DNA of 64,000 bases from Pyrrhosoma nymphula (GCA_963573305.1 OY754334.1:33039614-33103613); one strand, 5' to 3'. Counted from the first letter of the stretch, positions 1 to 11,845 are shown. Translations and numbers: made by a program. The notes: a model not told the origin generated them from the sequence alone.

Positions 1-99
1 CTCCTACTCGTCCGAGTGCTATTGCCCCTTGTCTGCAAGTGGCAGGCACTATGTGCGAAATGACCTCAGCTGTCGAAGCACTTAGAAATAAAGTACCAA

Positions 100-195
100 A
101 TCTTACTTGAATAGTGAGTGATCTACCATAAATCCTCCCAGGTGGTACTCGAACACGTAGCCTTAGGGTTAAGCTGAATGATCATATTAGCTCTA
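100..195 (-). repeat. Decayed tRNA-derived SINE (family B)
   Basis: Read on the minus strand, this is a weak copy of the SINE seen better at 11715-11845, 30505-30690 and 63815-64000. It shares the 'agtgatc...aaatc(t)cc' block, a TpsiC/B-box-like 'ctcgaacacg' and the following 'cctagggtta'-like segment. The tRNA cloverleaf is not recoverable. The match was found by comparing copies within the window, so the ends are approximate. Confidence 0.35.
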
Positions 196-1769
196 ATCCA
201 AATTATTTTTGATCTCTAACGTTTTTCATATGTAACTTAACAATTTCTACCGCAAGAATGGCAGAGAATCTTGCTAATTCTTGTGTAGTGAAAGAGCATC
301 ACTTGTGTCTTACCATACAAGTAGTCTACGATGCTCATAGTAAGCGTGAAAAATGAATCAATGCACATAGCCAATATTCTGGGAGTAAATTTAACCTTGT
401 CCATCCCACTCCTAGTCGAGCTCTGTACGAAAACAGTCCACAATATTTCACCATTAAGGTTTTTATCAAGTTTTTACCAAACTTTAGGGAAGATAACTCA
501 TTAAGTGTTGAAATAAATTCCTGAAAAATAAGACCCTTTCCTTAAAAACATGTTATTACCATATAAATTAACTTAGAGACTAAATAAAGGGTATAGACCT
601 TTCATTGTAACTTTTGCCTAAACACTGTTAAAAACTTGTATTTAAAACCATTTTAGATGCGTATTTATGTCATGAGTTGCATGTTTTTATAGTATTTTAA
701 ATTTGGCATACCTTTCATGTTATGGTACTTAACCGTGGCGATGCGCCAATTTACGCACAATTTCGATTGATATTGGGATTGTATTATCTATAAATGTGCA
801 TGTGCAAATAAATTGTATTTTGTATGGTTGGTAATGCATCATACTAGAAGTCCCACAATCGGACAATCTGCAATAGTTTCACCGCTTTAGAAATGAAATT
901 CTCTCATCGCTCTTTGTATTACCTTTTATCTAGACCTTTTATAAATTAATGATTCTGGACACTATTTTAAGGATTTATTTTATTGATTCCTGAATTACTG
1001 CTGTTATTCCAGGATGGGAAATTATGTTGGGGGAAATATACTGATCGCACTACTTCCTCGTTAATGATGAATTTTAAGCTGCTTCCATTTTTGCCTTTGA
1101 TCGCATTTAAGTATCCTTGGAACCGAGCCGTCCTCGCGTATTTAGTGTTATTTTTCTGCTACGAAACTGGTCGTATGACTACTTAATTGATCATTCTCAC
1201 CGACCATTTGACCTTCTTTATTCTTCGATAATACCGTCTCTCCGTGGCTTACAATCTTTTTTGTCGTGCGTCTATTAACTCCTCCAAGCTTCACGGACAT
1301 GGGCTTCATTATTATATTTTAGTGTAATTATTCCTCCTTCACAGTAGTAAAGCAACACAAGCTTAGAAGCAAGAGAGCATTTTCTTTCCCTAATCATTTA
1401 TTTCGTTTAGTTTATTACATCTTTACCCAAGTATATTTTCTCAATCCAAATCCAATGGGATATTGCATAATTTATTAAGGGCTTTGTTCTAGGTATATAA
1501 ACTATTTTATTAACAATTCTAAGCCTAGAGAATTAGAACTGATAAAACTGGATTCAATAAAATTTTCCTAGAAAGTTTGATGAGATAATGTATGGGCATA
1601 TTTCGTCTTTGAGATTTCCATTGTCCATCTTCATGTTTCAGTAATATCAGGCTAAATACTTATATTTATAATAGCTGCAGTGTATTTGAAATCTGAGACA
1701 GAGTAATTGATACAAGCTTGGACGAACGTCTCTTGATTTTATGCGATACCTGAACATTCCCGAGGGTTA
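196..1769. other. No gene recognised; AT-rich DNA
   Basis: Short frames occur on both strands, the longest being 67-68 codons near 237-443 and 983-1186. Their translations show no family motif. No repeat, tRNA or transposon end was seen. Confidence 0.5.
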
Positions 1770-1774
1770 CCAAG

Positions 1775-1981
1775 TGTTATGTAAGGAAATAAATTACAGG
1801 CAATCTATAAGGGTGGAAATAGATTTAATCTACCAGCACAAATAACTCGATACGGCACACTGAACTGCCCGGGTTACATCTTGCTAGCCCGGATGCCCGT
1901 CACCGACTACGCGTACTGCCCGATGATGTCTTCCACTCGCACTAAAAAACAAATAAAGAACGAAACACTACCAAAGTCCCA
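1775..1981 (-). repeat. 3' LTR of the Gypsy element
   Basis: It aligns with 4153-4364 over its whole length at very roughly 75-80% identity by eye; the core 1811-1981 and 4191-4361 is 171 bp in both copies. On the minus strand it starts at TGGGACTTTGG, having lost the first TGT seen in the other copy, and ends in ...ATAACA. It contains an AATTTATTT stretch near its 3' end that could be part of the polyadenylation region. The divergence between the copies implies an old insertion. Confidence 0.75.
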
Positions 1982-1983
1982 AT

Positions 1984-2214
1984 TGTGTACAAAACAACTC
2001 CTTCAGTACAAGAACGAAGAAAGTACATCCATTAATAGGTCCAGCGAAATCAAGGTGAAGCGTTGTCCACGGATTTTGCGGCACACTGTTAAGGTATGAA
2101 TGGAGCTCGGGGAGGCATTGATTTGTTCTCATAGCATGCACGCCACGATGCAACCATGTTATCAATATCTGGCCACCGTACGTATTCCTTGGCTAATGAC
2201 TTTGAACGCACCAC
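1984..2214 (-). pseudogene. Gypsy integrase fragment (zinc-finger to catalytic core start)
   Basis: The minus-strand translation gives SLAKEYVRWPDIDN, then a CYENKSMPPRAP segment, then after a frame change PWTTLHLDFAGPING. This is the usual Gypsy order of the 'YVWWPGID' segment, the second half of the HHCC finger with its linker, and the 'W.R.H.DFAGP' start of the catalytic core, whose first Asp is the D of DFAGP. The rest of the core, including the remaining D and E of the DDE triad, is deleted; the sequence runs into the 3' LTR three bases later. At least one frameshift lies near 2090. Confidence 0.75.
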
Positions 2215-2389
2215 TCCCTGGTGAACCTTATGTAACAATTTTAATATTATCTATCTTAGTGCCTAAGGTCTAACTACCCTATTTCACCGAAGAATGCACT
2301 CAATACCCTTAAAGTACCAGGGGGTCCTTCAAGACAGTCGGGGCAGAAACGGAGAGCTGAACGGAATTATATTCTCTGACGGTTATATC
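2215..2389 (-). pseudogene. Decayed Gypsy pol spacer between RNase H and integrase
   Basis: This lies between two recognisable pol domains of the same element in the position of the connection region and first half of the integrase zinc finger. No frame gives a convincing match, so it is assigned by position only. Confidence 0.45.
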
Positions 2390-2800
2390 TCACACTTCAG
2401 CCAACAGATATTTTAACTTATGATCATAATTACTCCAAAGTAAGACCCAGCGCAGCATTCGCGGGCTGAGAACATCTGTAGTTGATCTGCCCTGATGGAA
2501 GATCCCAAGTTTGTGGTCTGTAACAATGTCAAAATGTGGTCCAACCAAATACATTCTGAACTTTTTTACCCCAGAAACAATGGATAAGACCTCCCTATCA
2601 CTTTGGGCACATTTTTTTTTTGCAAGCAAAGACAATGGGATGCTCCAGGTCCCAACTTTCAAATTTGTTCTTTCAGGCGAGTGTTACGCAGCCCTAAAAT
2701 AACTTGTCCTTATAATGATTCTTACAAATCTATAAACTCACAGCTTTTCGCCAAAGCGCGCAACGCCGCGCCGCAGAGAAGTCCTGAAAAGACACGTCGG
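2390..2800 (-). pseudogene. Gypsy reverse transcriptase C-terminus and RNase H
   Basis: The uninterrupted minus-strand frame at 2390-2662 reads AQSDREVLSIVSGVKKFRMY, then DIVTDHKLGIFHQG and SPRMLRWVLLWSNYDHKLKY. These match the Gypsy RNase H signature (Q.DREALAIV.GVKKF..YL, VTDHKPL..IF, R..RW...L..YD..I.Y); the catalytic Asp of TDHK is present. Upstream in another frame, LRRGVARFGEKL followed by KDKLF resembles the end of reverse transcriptase (LLRKGV.W.W....A....K..L..D.LL). The frame change and internal stops show decay. Confidence 0.8.
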
Positions 2801-2925
2801 GCCGTTGTAACCCTTTGTGAAAAATACCACCTGAACCCATTTACAGAACTTGGCGGAATTGTACGCATCAAGAAGCCGCGTTGCTTCTTTAAAATTTATG
2901 CATTTTGTGGATTTAGGCTTATACA

Positions 2926-3844
2926 ACTTAAGTACGTTTTATATAACACTCGGAGTTAAACTGACTAATGATCTCTCGTGGAGTAAACATATTCGAGAAA
3001 TTACCGGTCAAGGTAATCGTAAATGGGAATTCGTTAAAAAAGTACTTGGCAAGTGTGACGATAAAGTTAGTGAGATCAGCTACTTCTCCCTCGTTAGACC
3101 CCACTTGAAATATGCTGCCAGTATTTGGGATCCTTACGAGATAGGCTTGGAAACTGAGTTAGAACGCATGCAGCGAAGATCGACAAGATACGTTAACGGC
3201 CGTTATGATAATCTCGTTAGTGTTACTGACCTTTTGCAGCAACTGGGATGGGAAACGCTTTCAGACCGAAGATGAAAATTTAGACTCAATCTATTATGTA
3301 TGTTCCAAACCAATCTATTCTCTGACGACGTTGATAAAATTTCACGAAATCCGACATACTACGGTAGATCAGATCATGAGAATAAAATTAGGGAACTAGA
3401 CTCCAGAACGGACATATTTAAAATGTCATTTTTCCCGCGAAAGGTAAGGGACCATAACAGCTGCAAATGAGGCTTTTATCTAGGTTTGTCGATAGGTTGT
3501 GTAGCTCTTAGTAGTGTTAGTACTCCCTAATACTTGAATCCTTCTCTGTTACCGACTATAAACTACTAATAATATACTACTGTAAACAGCACGCCGTGCA
3601 TGTTTTCTTGAGTCTCTGTCCATTTGTGTAGTTGCAAAATACATATTTACTAACGGTCCCTCTCCATTGTGAGCATATCTGTAGTGTAGTGCATGCTTGT
3701 GAGGTATCGCCTCGTGACAAGCATAATTAGTCGTAGTTACACTAACTTTAGGGTATAGTGTAATGCATGCTGGTGGCTACTCATCCCCTGCCACACACCC
3801 CTGAGGTGGCTTGCAGGGTATTTTGTAGATGTAGATGTATAAAA
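2926..3844 (+). mobile_element. 5'-truncated CR1/Jockey-like LINE inside the Gypsy element
   Basis: Opposite in strand to the surrounding Gypsy element, this holds the last part of a LINE ORF2 (about 2941-3465), a 3' UTR, and a 3' end with the motif 'cctgaggtggcttgcagggt' followed by gtagatgtagatgta. A tail of tagatg repeats after such a block is typical of insect CR1/Jockey-type LINEs. It interrupts gag (ending 3847) and reverse transcriptase (ending about 2800-2900), so it entered the Gypsy element or filled a deletion in it. The exact 5' joint is uncertain. Confidence 0.75.
2941..3465 (+). pseudogene. LINE ORF2 C-terminal region
   Basis: The translated frame shows LGVKLTNDLSWSKHIREI, later SLVRPHLKYAASIWDPY, then MQRRSTRYVNGRYDN and LLQQLGWETLSDRR. 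These are standard landmarks after the reverse transcriptase domain of CR1/Jockey LINEs (LG..I..dLSW..HI, LVRP.LEYA..VWDP, Q.R.aRFv...Y, ML..LgW..L..RR). After a frameshift near 3275 the end continues as RSDHENKIRELDSRTDIFKM and SFFPRKVRDHNS, the usual 'SFFPRT.R.WN.L' terminus. The catalytic reverse transcriptase motifs are absent. Confidence 0.8.
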
Positions 3845-3846
3845 TG

Positions 3847-4010
3847 AAGTCAAGACGAACCGTGACCAAAATGGCCCTCTAGTGATCGTCCTTCTTCTTA
3901 TTATTTGTAATGAAGTAATAGTACAGCTGTTCCTTGAATACGCACCAATCGTTTGCATTTCCTGAGGAAAAACTGGGCAAATCACCGATTGCTCTGGCGA
4001 AATTTGTAGT
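3847..4010 (-). pseudogene. Gypsy gag N-terminal fragment
   Basis: The minus-strand translation reads DWCVFKEQLYYYFITNNKKK then DDH, a stop, and RAILVTV. This follows the Gypsy Gag opening pattern of W..FKEQ...YL followed by KDD...AILL. It lies just after the primer-binding site and leader, where gag should start, and is cut off by the LINE at 3844. Assignment rests on pattern plus position. Confidence 0.6.
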
Positions 4011-4132
4011 GCCCTCCATTATTCCTCCACATGTGGTATACACGTGGTCCCTCCACACGTTGCTACGAAGTGTGCTGCGTAAGTTTCAGTTTCACACGAT
4101 CCAACGAAATAACTCACGAAAAAATTCGTCTC

Positions 4133-4150
4133 ATCCCATCCTCGTCGCCA
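4133..4150 (-). other. Primer-binding site complementary to tRNA-Ser 3' end
   Basis: The minus strand reads TGGCGACGAGGATGGGAT, an 18-nt complement of a tRNA 3' end ATCCCATCCTCGTCG plus CCA. From memory this is the 3' end of insect tRNA-Ser(GCU). It lies 2 nt from the LTR boundary, the correct place for minus-strand priming, and is intact although the element is otherwise ruined. Confidence 0.75.
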
Positions 4151-4152
4151 TT

Positions 4153-4364
4153 CGTTACAACTTACGCCAATAAATTCGAGCTAATCCATAGGGATGGAAA
4201 TAGATTATTCTACCAGCACAAACAGCTCAATTCAACACACTTAACTGCCAGGGTTACGTCTTGCTAGCCCAAATGTCCGTCACCGACTGCGTGCACTGCC
4301 AAATGATGGTTTCATCTCGCACACAAAAACAAATGAGAAACGAAGCTCTCCCAAAGTCCCAACA
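4153..4364 (-). repeat. 5' LTR of the Gypsy element
   Basis: This is the partner of 1775-1981. On the minus strand it opens with TGTTGGGACTTTGG and ends next to the primer-binding site. Outside it lies tcaag, matching ccaag on the other side of the element. The flank also has a short local duplication of aacatcaagc at 4361 and 4393. Confidence 0.75.
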
Positions 4365-4369
4365 TCAAG

Positions 4370-7300
4370 CTCGCATACACATGCATACACAACATCAAGC
4401 TTGCATAATCTTTTAAATTTTCTTTCAGAATAGTTATGTCTCGAATAGTTTACAAAATATAAGCTAATTAAATACCATGGCCAACCGTAAAGAACGCCGA
4501 ATATTAATTAATAGTGCCATGGACATACTACGCTTGATTGAAATATTTTAATTACATACTTGAATTCAGTAGTTGTAACTTCTTTTACTGCAATCTCTTT
4601 TCAATCTTCTTGTTAAATAATTCAAGTTGACCAGTGGAGTGGTTATTTGGGCAAAAGACCGATAAATGGTCAAAGGAGGTATTTTGTGCCATTAAGGGTG
4701 AGTATATATATATTGGCTTGTCAGGGAAAGGGTGGAAGAATGGAGGGAAACCCCGCATCGATGTCTGTTTGCTCCTAAAGAAAGGTCCGTGGGTAAACTT
4801 CCTATTCGGCCAACGAAGCACTGCCGTTGAAGCGTTCTCCATGAATATTCCAAAGCGGATCATGATTCCACTAATTAAATATCCGCTACTGACGAGTCCT
4901 AGAGTTTGGAAGCCAATACTCTAACCACCACTTAAATCCGGTACCTCAGGTTGTTCTGTGTAATCAATGGATATACGAGGTTATTAATAGAAGCGGTATG
5001 ATAATGAGGTAGTATCGCGAATATACCGAAATGTACCCATCAGCTGGATTGGGAAATCATCTTAAAAGTGCTTTTAGCAAATAAGCGATTGATGTTGGCG
5101 AGTGAATATTTAATGTCTGTTATTTTCTCTTTCAAATAAACGATTGCATCGAGACTTGTGTCGAGCAATATCGATGGGATTCTTTTGCGAACATGTACAC
5201 CACTCTATCACAGCATTTTCTGCTCGCCGAAGAGTGGAAATATTTCCTTGAATATGAATCTGTTTGAAGGTAGGTACTTGGATTCATGTGGTGCTCTCGC
5301 CGTTTACACACCTTTCGTAGCATTTTGCATCTGTGCGCGACGCCGAGAAACGATGAATCATTGAAAGAAGACGGCGCGAGTTGCAAAAATACGACTCGAT
5401 AAGAAAAAAGTTAAAAAAAAGAAATCTCCTGCTTGCTTGTTTGCTCAAAATTTGAGGTATGACGCTGGGGGCATTACTGTTCTGTTTGCGTGGAAGGTTG
5501 TGATGCCAGAGAATAAATTTTTGGAGCTCATGCAGACGTGGATTTATTTCTCCAGGAGTGTTGAAAGGAAAGAGAACAGTACATGTGGTTTTTAGGTCAA
5601 AATCATGATCCTTTATTATATACGATTTGATATGCGTATTGATTTATCCCATTTTCCATTTCTTTTTTCGCGAGCTGTCTCTTGAGTGTAGCCTTTCATA
5701 TTTATGCTGGAAGAGGTTTATGACACTAATATTGATAAGGTATGGCAGTGGAAATATGGTGTCATCGAAAAAGGATGAAGATCGGATAGACAAAGAGGAA
5801 AACCAATGAAGATTCCTACGAGAACGTGGAGAGAAAGATGCTTGAGGGAAAACTTCGAAGAATAAGAGGGAAACAAAATTTACTTAAGAAACGTTATTAG
5901 GCATAACAGGTTCTTAAAAACGGTGGAAGAAGGTACCACAAATGGGAAGAATTATAATTATAATAATGCGTCTATACTGGGACGAGATTAAGACTGGGGA
6001 GTCCCTTCTTCCATCTAACCCTTCGTCTAATAAATGTATAAAATAATTACTTTTTTACTATTTAAGTTATATAAAAAATCAAAATAACGGCCATCAGTAT
6101 TTTAGAATAAATTACCTGGAATATAAAGAGTGAAGAAAGTTATACACGTTTGTGGAAAAAACATAAGGAATGACAATTTTTTCAGGTCGTTGACCAATTT
6201 TTAAATACTCAACCTCCATTTAATAAAGTGGTGGTGTGAAAATAGAGGGTATTTATGAGTATGGGTATTTGGTTTCAGTCATTATCAAGTCCCCTGAGAT
6301 TTTGTTATAATTTTTGCTTGGTTTAATTTTTGATAATCACCGGAGCAACGGATATAACTAATTTTAATTTGTTCTTAAGCCTGATTCACTACAATAGGGC
6401 AATGAATTTGATGTGTCTTGAATGGAGACTGGGATGTTCTAGCTTATTTGTATCAAACTTTGAAATTTTGACGTAGATGACTGTTGTTTTTCCAACATAA
6501 TTACTTTCAATCAATTTCCAGGACATGTACTGGAAGTATTTACTCCTATAGTTGCTAGGATCTGTCTATGGCGTAATTTCTACCATTTATGGTGTGGCGT
6601 AGAAAAATGTGAGTTTCTACTGTACAAGCCTGAATACTTGGAGTTGAAGTCATTGGGTTGAAGGATTTTCTTTTTTCAAGACACGGTATTCCTCAAGTGC
6701 AGTGAATATCGCCTTGAACATCGTCAATGCATTCCTTCGTTTCCATGACGATCTCGTGCATATTTATTCCTTAACGAGTACCGAAATAAATAGCATGTAT
6801 CCATGCAGGGATGTTATTTTAAATAATATTTGTCCCAAGTGTGTATTTCCCGAGATACATAGCTGTGGCCACACCAAAATTTATTATGTAGATTTTCTGG
6901 CTACTTCGAGAATGCCTTATATTAGTAACGGGCAACATTTTTCGGAGAGCGGATATATCTCATTGGGAAACCCCCATTCGTCGGTGCGCTAGATTTTGTA
7001 TTTTAAATTTTTGAGGCCCAAGTAATTTTTGAATGAAACACTTCCATTCTCTTGAAACAGTCTAAATACTTATGAATTTTAACAGACTTCGAAGAGGGAT
7101 ACATATGCGGTTTAAATTAAAATGGTATTAATTTCGCATGAGGTCTACAAAGTACATAGCTATTAAAATTTAATACGATGGAAGAATAATAAAATTTTAT
7201 CTGAATAATTTATTTTTATTAACACGATATTTTTAGCATGTATCATAACGAAAGAACAACGCTTTTTAATCTCATAATATAAGAAAATGTTTAATTGAAT

Positions 7301-9789
7301 AATAATTAGCTTCAATTAATTGATTACATAACTTGAAAAAAATGCCTCGAAACATCTTATTTATTTATTTAACCTCCATAAATTTCTTTGCCAAATATCT
7401 TTGTGAAAAATCATTAGATGTTCCTTGCCTTTTTAGCGATTTTGTAAACGGTTACATGACCTTTCAATCGTGGTATTTGAGCCTGTCCTGGAATCAATAA
7501 AATACTTCCGAGTGGTTTACCGTCTTGTGAGTGCAACCCATTTTGTCGATAGATCTGTATGCAAGCCACTTAAGGATACATTTCTGTTCCGAGTTATATT
7601 TATTCCTTAGTGATGGCATGTAGAATTAACCCGCCCGGGGCCATTATATTTTTATCTGTTTCGTAAACAATGGAACAATACAGACACGTATCCCAATTAA
7701 CAACGCTACAAAACAATCTTGTATTTCTATTGTGGTGGGTGAAGCGGTAATCGTGAGTCGTTGAGTATACTTTTAAACAATGTTTTAAGTAAGTCGAAAA
7801 AACTTCTTGGACTTCATTTCATTTAAATATTTACATCTGTTTATACGTTCAGGTTTACCATACTCGCAGTAACGGAAATGATACAAAAATGAAATTTCAG
7901 GGAATCCTCAGACAAATTGGAAATATTCTGCGGCCCTTTTAAAAATATTGAGCGGACCAGATCTGGTCTACGGGTCTCTAGTTACCTATGACTATAATAT
8001 ATTTTTTAATCTCTCCGAGTGGCTAAGCTAAAACTTGTCCAAATATTAGATTGTTTAAGACATTTCGTATTACGTTGCCTTTCGTGCTTAATGCTCCTAA
8101 TTTTCACGACGGCTCTTCACTGTCATAGATTTCCTGTATACATTTTTGGGAAAGTTTCATGAGCTCTTACATAGAAAGCCTTAGTATTTTCCACTCTTTT
8201 TTAGAATTGTTAAAAATACTAATTTATTACGTTTGGTGAGCTAAGAAAGCTTTCCAAAATTCAAGACAGACTACCCTTCTCATATTGCTTCAGATTTGAA
8301 GATAGCTAAAATGGTGTAAAAATACATTTGCTTTAATTACAATTCAATTTTTGAAGCATATCGTTTTTGCCTCTTACAAAGATATGGATCTTAGACATCA
8401 ATAAGAAAGATAAATTTCCCAAAAAATTCCACTTAAGTATCTCGTGGAGATGGATTGTGAAGAATATCAAACAATGAAGTCAAAGTCCAGGCCGTATTGC
8501 CAGGAATACAAGTAAATTGTCGCAGCAGCACGTATGGCTTCGTACAGTGTTTAACTCAGTAAAAGATGCCGCGCACTGAAAATTTGTCATCCAACCTTGA
8601 TCATTCAGTTAAGCAAGCGATAGCAACAATTCAATGCATTGTAACGAAACGTTTAAGAGTGTGAATATCCGGATCTGTTGTTAGCAATGCCTATCTAACA
8701 CCGCATCTCATTTCTCCTGCGGGGGGAAATGTTTTTTTCTCCGTTTCAAAACACAAATCGTGAGGTTTCGAATAATCAGATGGTGCGAATGCTCAAAAGG
8801 TCTTACTCACAATAATGGTCTAACCTCCCATATAATTTTATCGAAGGCAAAGGATGGAAGTTCTCAGGGCAATAATATTTAAGTTTACCGTTCGCTTAGG
8901 ACGCGTGTGTGGCCTCCGTATTATTTCATTTTCTCAAGTCTGAAGTTCAACATTGCGCTGGGTTTTTCTTCAGCACATTGCTGCTAGCATATGCAGTAAA
9001 AAAATGGGACAAATTTTACGGCCGCCGTCAGCATTGCATTTTTAAGAGAGGGAAATTCTCTCCTCCTACCGAGGATATCTTTCTTCGGAATAAAACTGTT
9101 TCCCGACGAATAACGCTCCGAGCTGGTGCCGGGGATGCACGTGCTTAAAATTGCTGGCGAAAACCATTCTGCTGTAAAGCATAAGAAGAAGTAGAAGAAA
9201 CTCCTTTTTCGAAAAATTTAGTGATCTTCCGAAAGAACGCTCTTACCCTTATGCTTCCATTCCTCCATCTTCTACGGCGTGTATAGCGTTTATCTTGTGC
9301 TCGCCTCGTTGGCGTCAGAATTGTCCAATTTCAACCTACTAAAAGGCACATGTTCCCCGCGAGGAGTTTGCAGTAAGACTGTAAAGACTCTGGAAACATC
9401 TTTTTATTAGCATACCGATTGTTATCAGGCTCTTCGTCCGTGGAAAATTAATTTTCACATTCCAAATTTGTCAGCCTTGTTCCCCCTTTTATAACCCATA
9501 TTAACTGCCGAGGACTCAATTTTTGCTTCTTAAATCTTTGCAAACTTAATGATTATGATTATAACGTATGATAATTGCTCTGGTAGGTTTTTTTGGGCTA
9601 AGAGGTGGGGTACTGACTAATGGTGGTTGGAATTTTAATGATTCTTTTCCTCTTTGTATATCTCCATACCTTTTTACATGCGCATGGTGCTTAAGGATAC
9701 CTATACTTCTCTGCTTCTTTCAGTTGATTCTTCCTTACGAAAGGAAAGTAATATGATTTCATGCGATATTTGACAAGAACGATGAGAAT
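4370..9789. other. No gene recognised; AT-rich DNA
   Basis: Overlapping frames on both strands at 4585-4924 carry no known motif. Around 4890-4935 a stretch ending 'actctaaccaccac' resembles the minus strand of a tRNA D-arm and may be a SINE trace. At 7925-7985 'ctgcggccc' and 'cggaccagatctggtc' recall hAT transposon ends, but no second terminus was found. No RNA gene or conserved coding segment was seen. Confidence 0.4.
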
Positions 9790-10026
9790 TTGAGTAACTT
9801 GTCTATTTCTTTCAAAATGTTACATTGTGAATCATTAGTAGGAGAGAAAATGAGTACGAAAGACATAATAAATATATTTATTAAAGCATTCCTGGAGTTG
9901 GTAATTAGATCTGGCAAAGAAGAGACAAACTTATTGCTTCAAACATTGCTGAATAAGACTCTTCGTTGTATTCAAAAGTTTTGTTTTACTGAAAACCGAC
10001 CAGCGGCACTATGCACCGTTATCAAG
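9790..10026 (+). CDS. Possible orphan exon, unknown product
   Basis: A frame open for about 105 codons has host-like composition: leucine- and lysine-rich, helical, with KDIINIFIKAFLELVIRSGK and TLRCIQKFCF followed by RPAALCTVIK. In-frame ATGs occur at about 9817 and 9850. A donor-like AAG/GTATAT falls at about 10026. No acceptor consensus was found immediately upstream and no family is recognised. It may be chance; it is listed because it is among the few frames here without obvious low-complexity bias. Confidence 0.15.
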
Positions 10027-10277
10027 GTATATAGTGCATTTGCAAGTGCGTGCGAGTACATGGTGCCGAAGCCGTGGTCGGTTCTATATGAAATAAAAGT
10101 GAAATAAAAAGATGTCTCATTGAACAATGTTTGAAGCTAAAGTTTTCCTCGAGGTTATGCCTGAGACTTTCGCTAAAAAAATTATTGGACACATTTTGTG
10201 ACACAATAGTCTATTGAAAACAATAATGGTAGGAGAAATGAATTGTAACAATAGCAAAGAAAGACCAAGAATGGACG

Positions 10278-10528
10278 TACACCAAATAGGGTGAAATCCG
10301 ACATGAAAAAATCATTTGACTTGACCGGGATTCGAACCCTGATCTCCCGATTGCCAGTTAGGTGTGTTAGCCAGTTACATAACCAAGCCATCAGTGTAGT
10401 CACAATGAAGTCAGTTTAAGTAAGTTTGTCACTGGCTAACACACCTGACAGGTAATTGGGAGATCCGGGTTCGAATGCCGGTCAAGTCAAATGGTTATTT
10501 CATAACGTATTTAACCCTCTTTGGTATA
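10278..10528. repeat. Inverted pair of tRNA-like SINE units
   Basis: The left arm 10278-10379 and right arm 10427-10528 are inverted copies of about 102 bp with roughly 80-85% identity, separated by about 47 bp. Each arm contains a tRNA-like head with a B box (ggttcgaatgcc on plus; gggattcgaaccc for the minus copy) and the adjoining part of the SINE body (gtcaaatg.tt.tttcat). The heads face each other across the centre. The right copy continues to 'gcgtgactgagt', the central body motif also seen at 31.7, 35.7 and 51.4 kb. Confidence 0.7.
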
Positions 10529-11714
10529 CATATTTGCACCCGTGCGCGTGACTGAGTACCACATCATTTGTGAAATCGTAATGATTGGAAAATCACCAAG
10601 AATGGAATTAATCAGCAAATTATGAAGGACTTCAAAGTGAAAACTTTAAGTAGGAATGAAGCTGTTGGCGAAGACTGGAGTGGAGAGCTGCAGCAAACCA
10701 ATCTTCGGATTGATGACTGCTGGTGATAATCATCGCCAGCTATGGTTATCTGAACTATTTAGGACTGGTGGTTAGCTTGGTAAGGATAGGATTACTTGAA
10801 GATTAGAGTAATGGTGGATCGAAACCTAGAGTCGTCGTAAACCCATGAAACAGAGTAAATACAGAGATGCTTGTAGCGACAACGTCTATCATGATTTTTT
10901 TCGTAATATGCCACGTCCACAGCAATTTCCATTCACTAGCAAGTCGCTAATTAAGTAATGGCGAACAGTGAGAGAAAATGAATTTTAAAAATTACTTGAA
11001 AGTAATGTCCTAAGTGAGCATCATGCGTCATTTACAGTTTTTGAGCCTGATACAAAAATTAATTTATCCAAATCTACTACTCCAACACAAGTCCAGCAAT
11101 GGAAAAAGATTTTCGCTTGGTGTTTGAATTGGCGCTTTCTTATTAACAAGTGAAATAGTTTTGCAATATTACCTTCGTATGTCCCTTACCAGTACGAAAC
11201 CACATTATCAAATTATGCGTTGCCTGTAAAGATTCCAGGTTTGCAGATGAGTCTACTACCTACGCTCATTCAGAGTCAAAGAGAGATGAGGTAAAGCGGA
11301 AAAATACGGTGTAATGAGATAGTCATGTCCATGGGCCAGGGGTGGCCAGGGACACGACAATATCATTCTCTATAAATCGTAATCGCCTCTTTTTCTCGCC
11401 CATAGGTCACTGCATTGAGTTAGGTTTGAATGAACACTAAACACAATTTTCTTTTAGTACTTAAGTAAACGTATGGGATTCGTCATTATTCACAGAGTGC
11501 ACGACGATAATTTCTGGCTTTGCGCCTGAGTAACCGGCAGAAATAATTTGGCGGTTGGGCACAACAATCATTGCACATAAAATGTAAAACAGAGCAACCG
11601 CTTTGGCCTCGCTGCATCTATACTCTGTGCCCTTTCCTTCTCGAAACCAAAGGCGCAAAGAGGTTCACAGTATCACGTACTACATGACGAACGGTGTGTT
11701 GTACTTAAGTATAT
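10529..11714. other. No gene recognised
   Basis: No convincing coding frame, repeat or RNA gene was seen. The 65-codon minus frame at 11461-11658 has no recognisable motif. Confidence 0.45.
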
Positions 11715-11845
11715 ATATCTCTCCACATTTTCTCTCCACATAGCACTCAAGTAACCTTAGTGATCCGCTGAAAAATCTCCACCACTGCAGGGAATTGAAC
11801 CCGCGCCCTAGGGTTACGATTAAACCACACTTTCCCGATCCCATA
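11715..11845 (-). repeat. tRNA-derived SINE, family B
   Basis: The minus strand reads ...ggttcaattccctgcag (B box and T arm), then tggtggagatttttcag, then the body segment ending atgtggagaga. The same order occurs at 63841-63940 on the plus strand. The A-box side (tagggcgcgggttc, cgtaaccc) is degenerate. It is truncated within the body and lacks the 'agtactccgtcc' tail found at 30600 and 63930. Confidence 0.65.

Larger units (their letters stand above)
1775..4364 (-). mobile_element. Degenerate Ty3/Gypsy LTR retrotransposon with a nested LINE
   Basis: The element reads on the minus strand as 5' LTR (4153-4364), tRNA-Ser primer-binding site (4133-4150), start of gag (about 4010-3847), end of reverse transcriptase plus RNase H (about 2800-2390), integrase (2214-1984), 3' LTR (1981-1775). 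The 5' LTR begins TGTTGGGAC. The outer flanks are ccaag at 1770-1774 and tcaag at 4365-4369, a one-mismatch 5-bp target duplication as expected for Gypsy integration. Most of gag, protease and the catalytic reverse transcriptase core are missing, and a plus-strand LINE occupies 2926-3844 in their place. Frameshifts and stops in every coding piece mean it is dead. No polypurine tract precedes the 3' LTR, so integrase was joined to the LTR by a deletion. Confidence 0.8.

Noticed and set aside
7925..7985. hAT-like end ('ctgcggccc', 'cggaccagatctggtc')
   Set aside because: No matching second terminus or target duplication was found.
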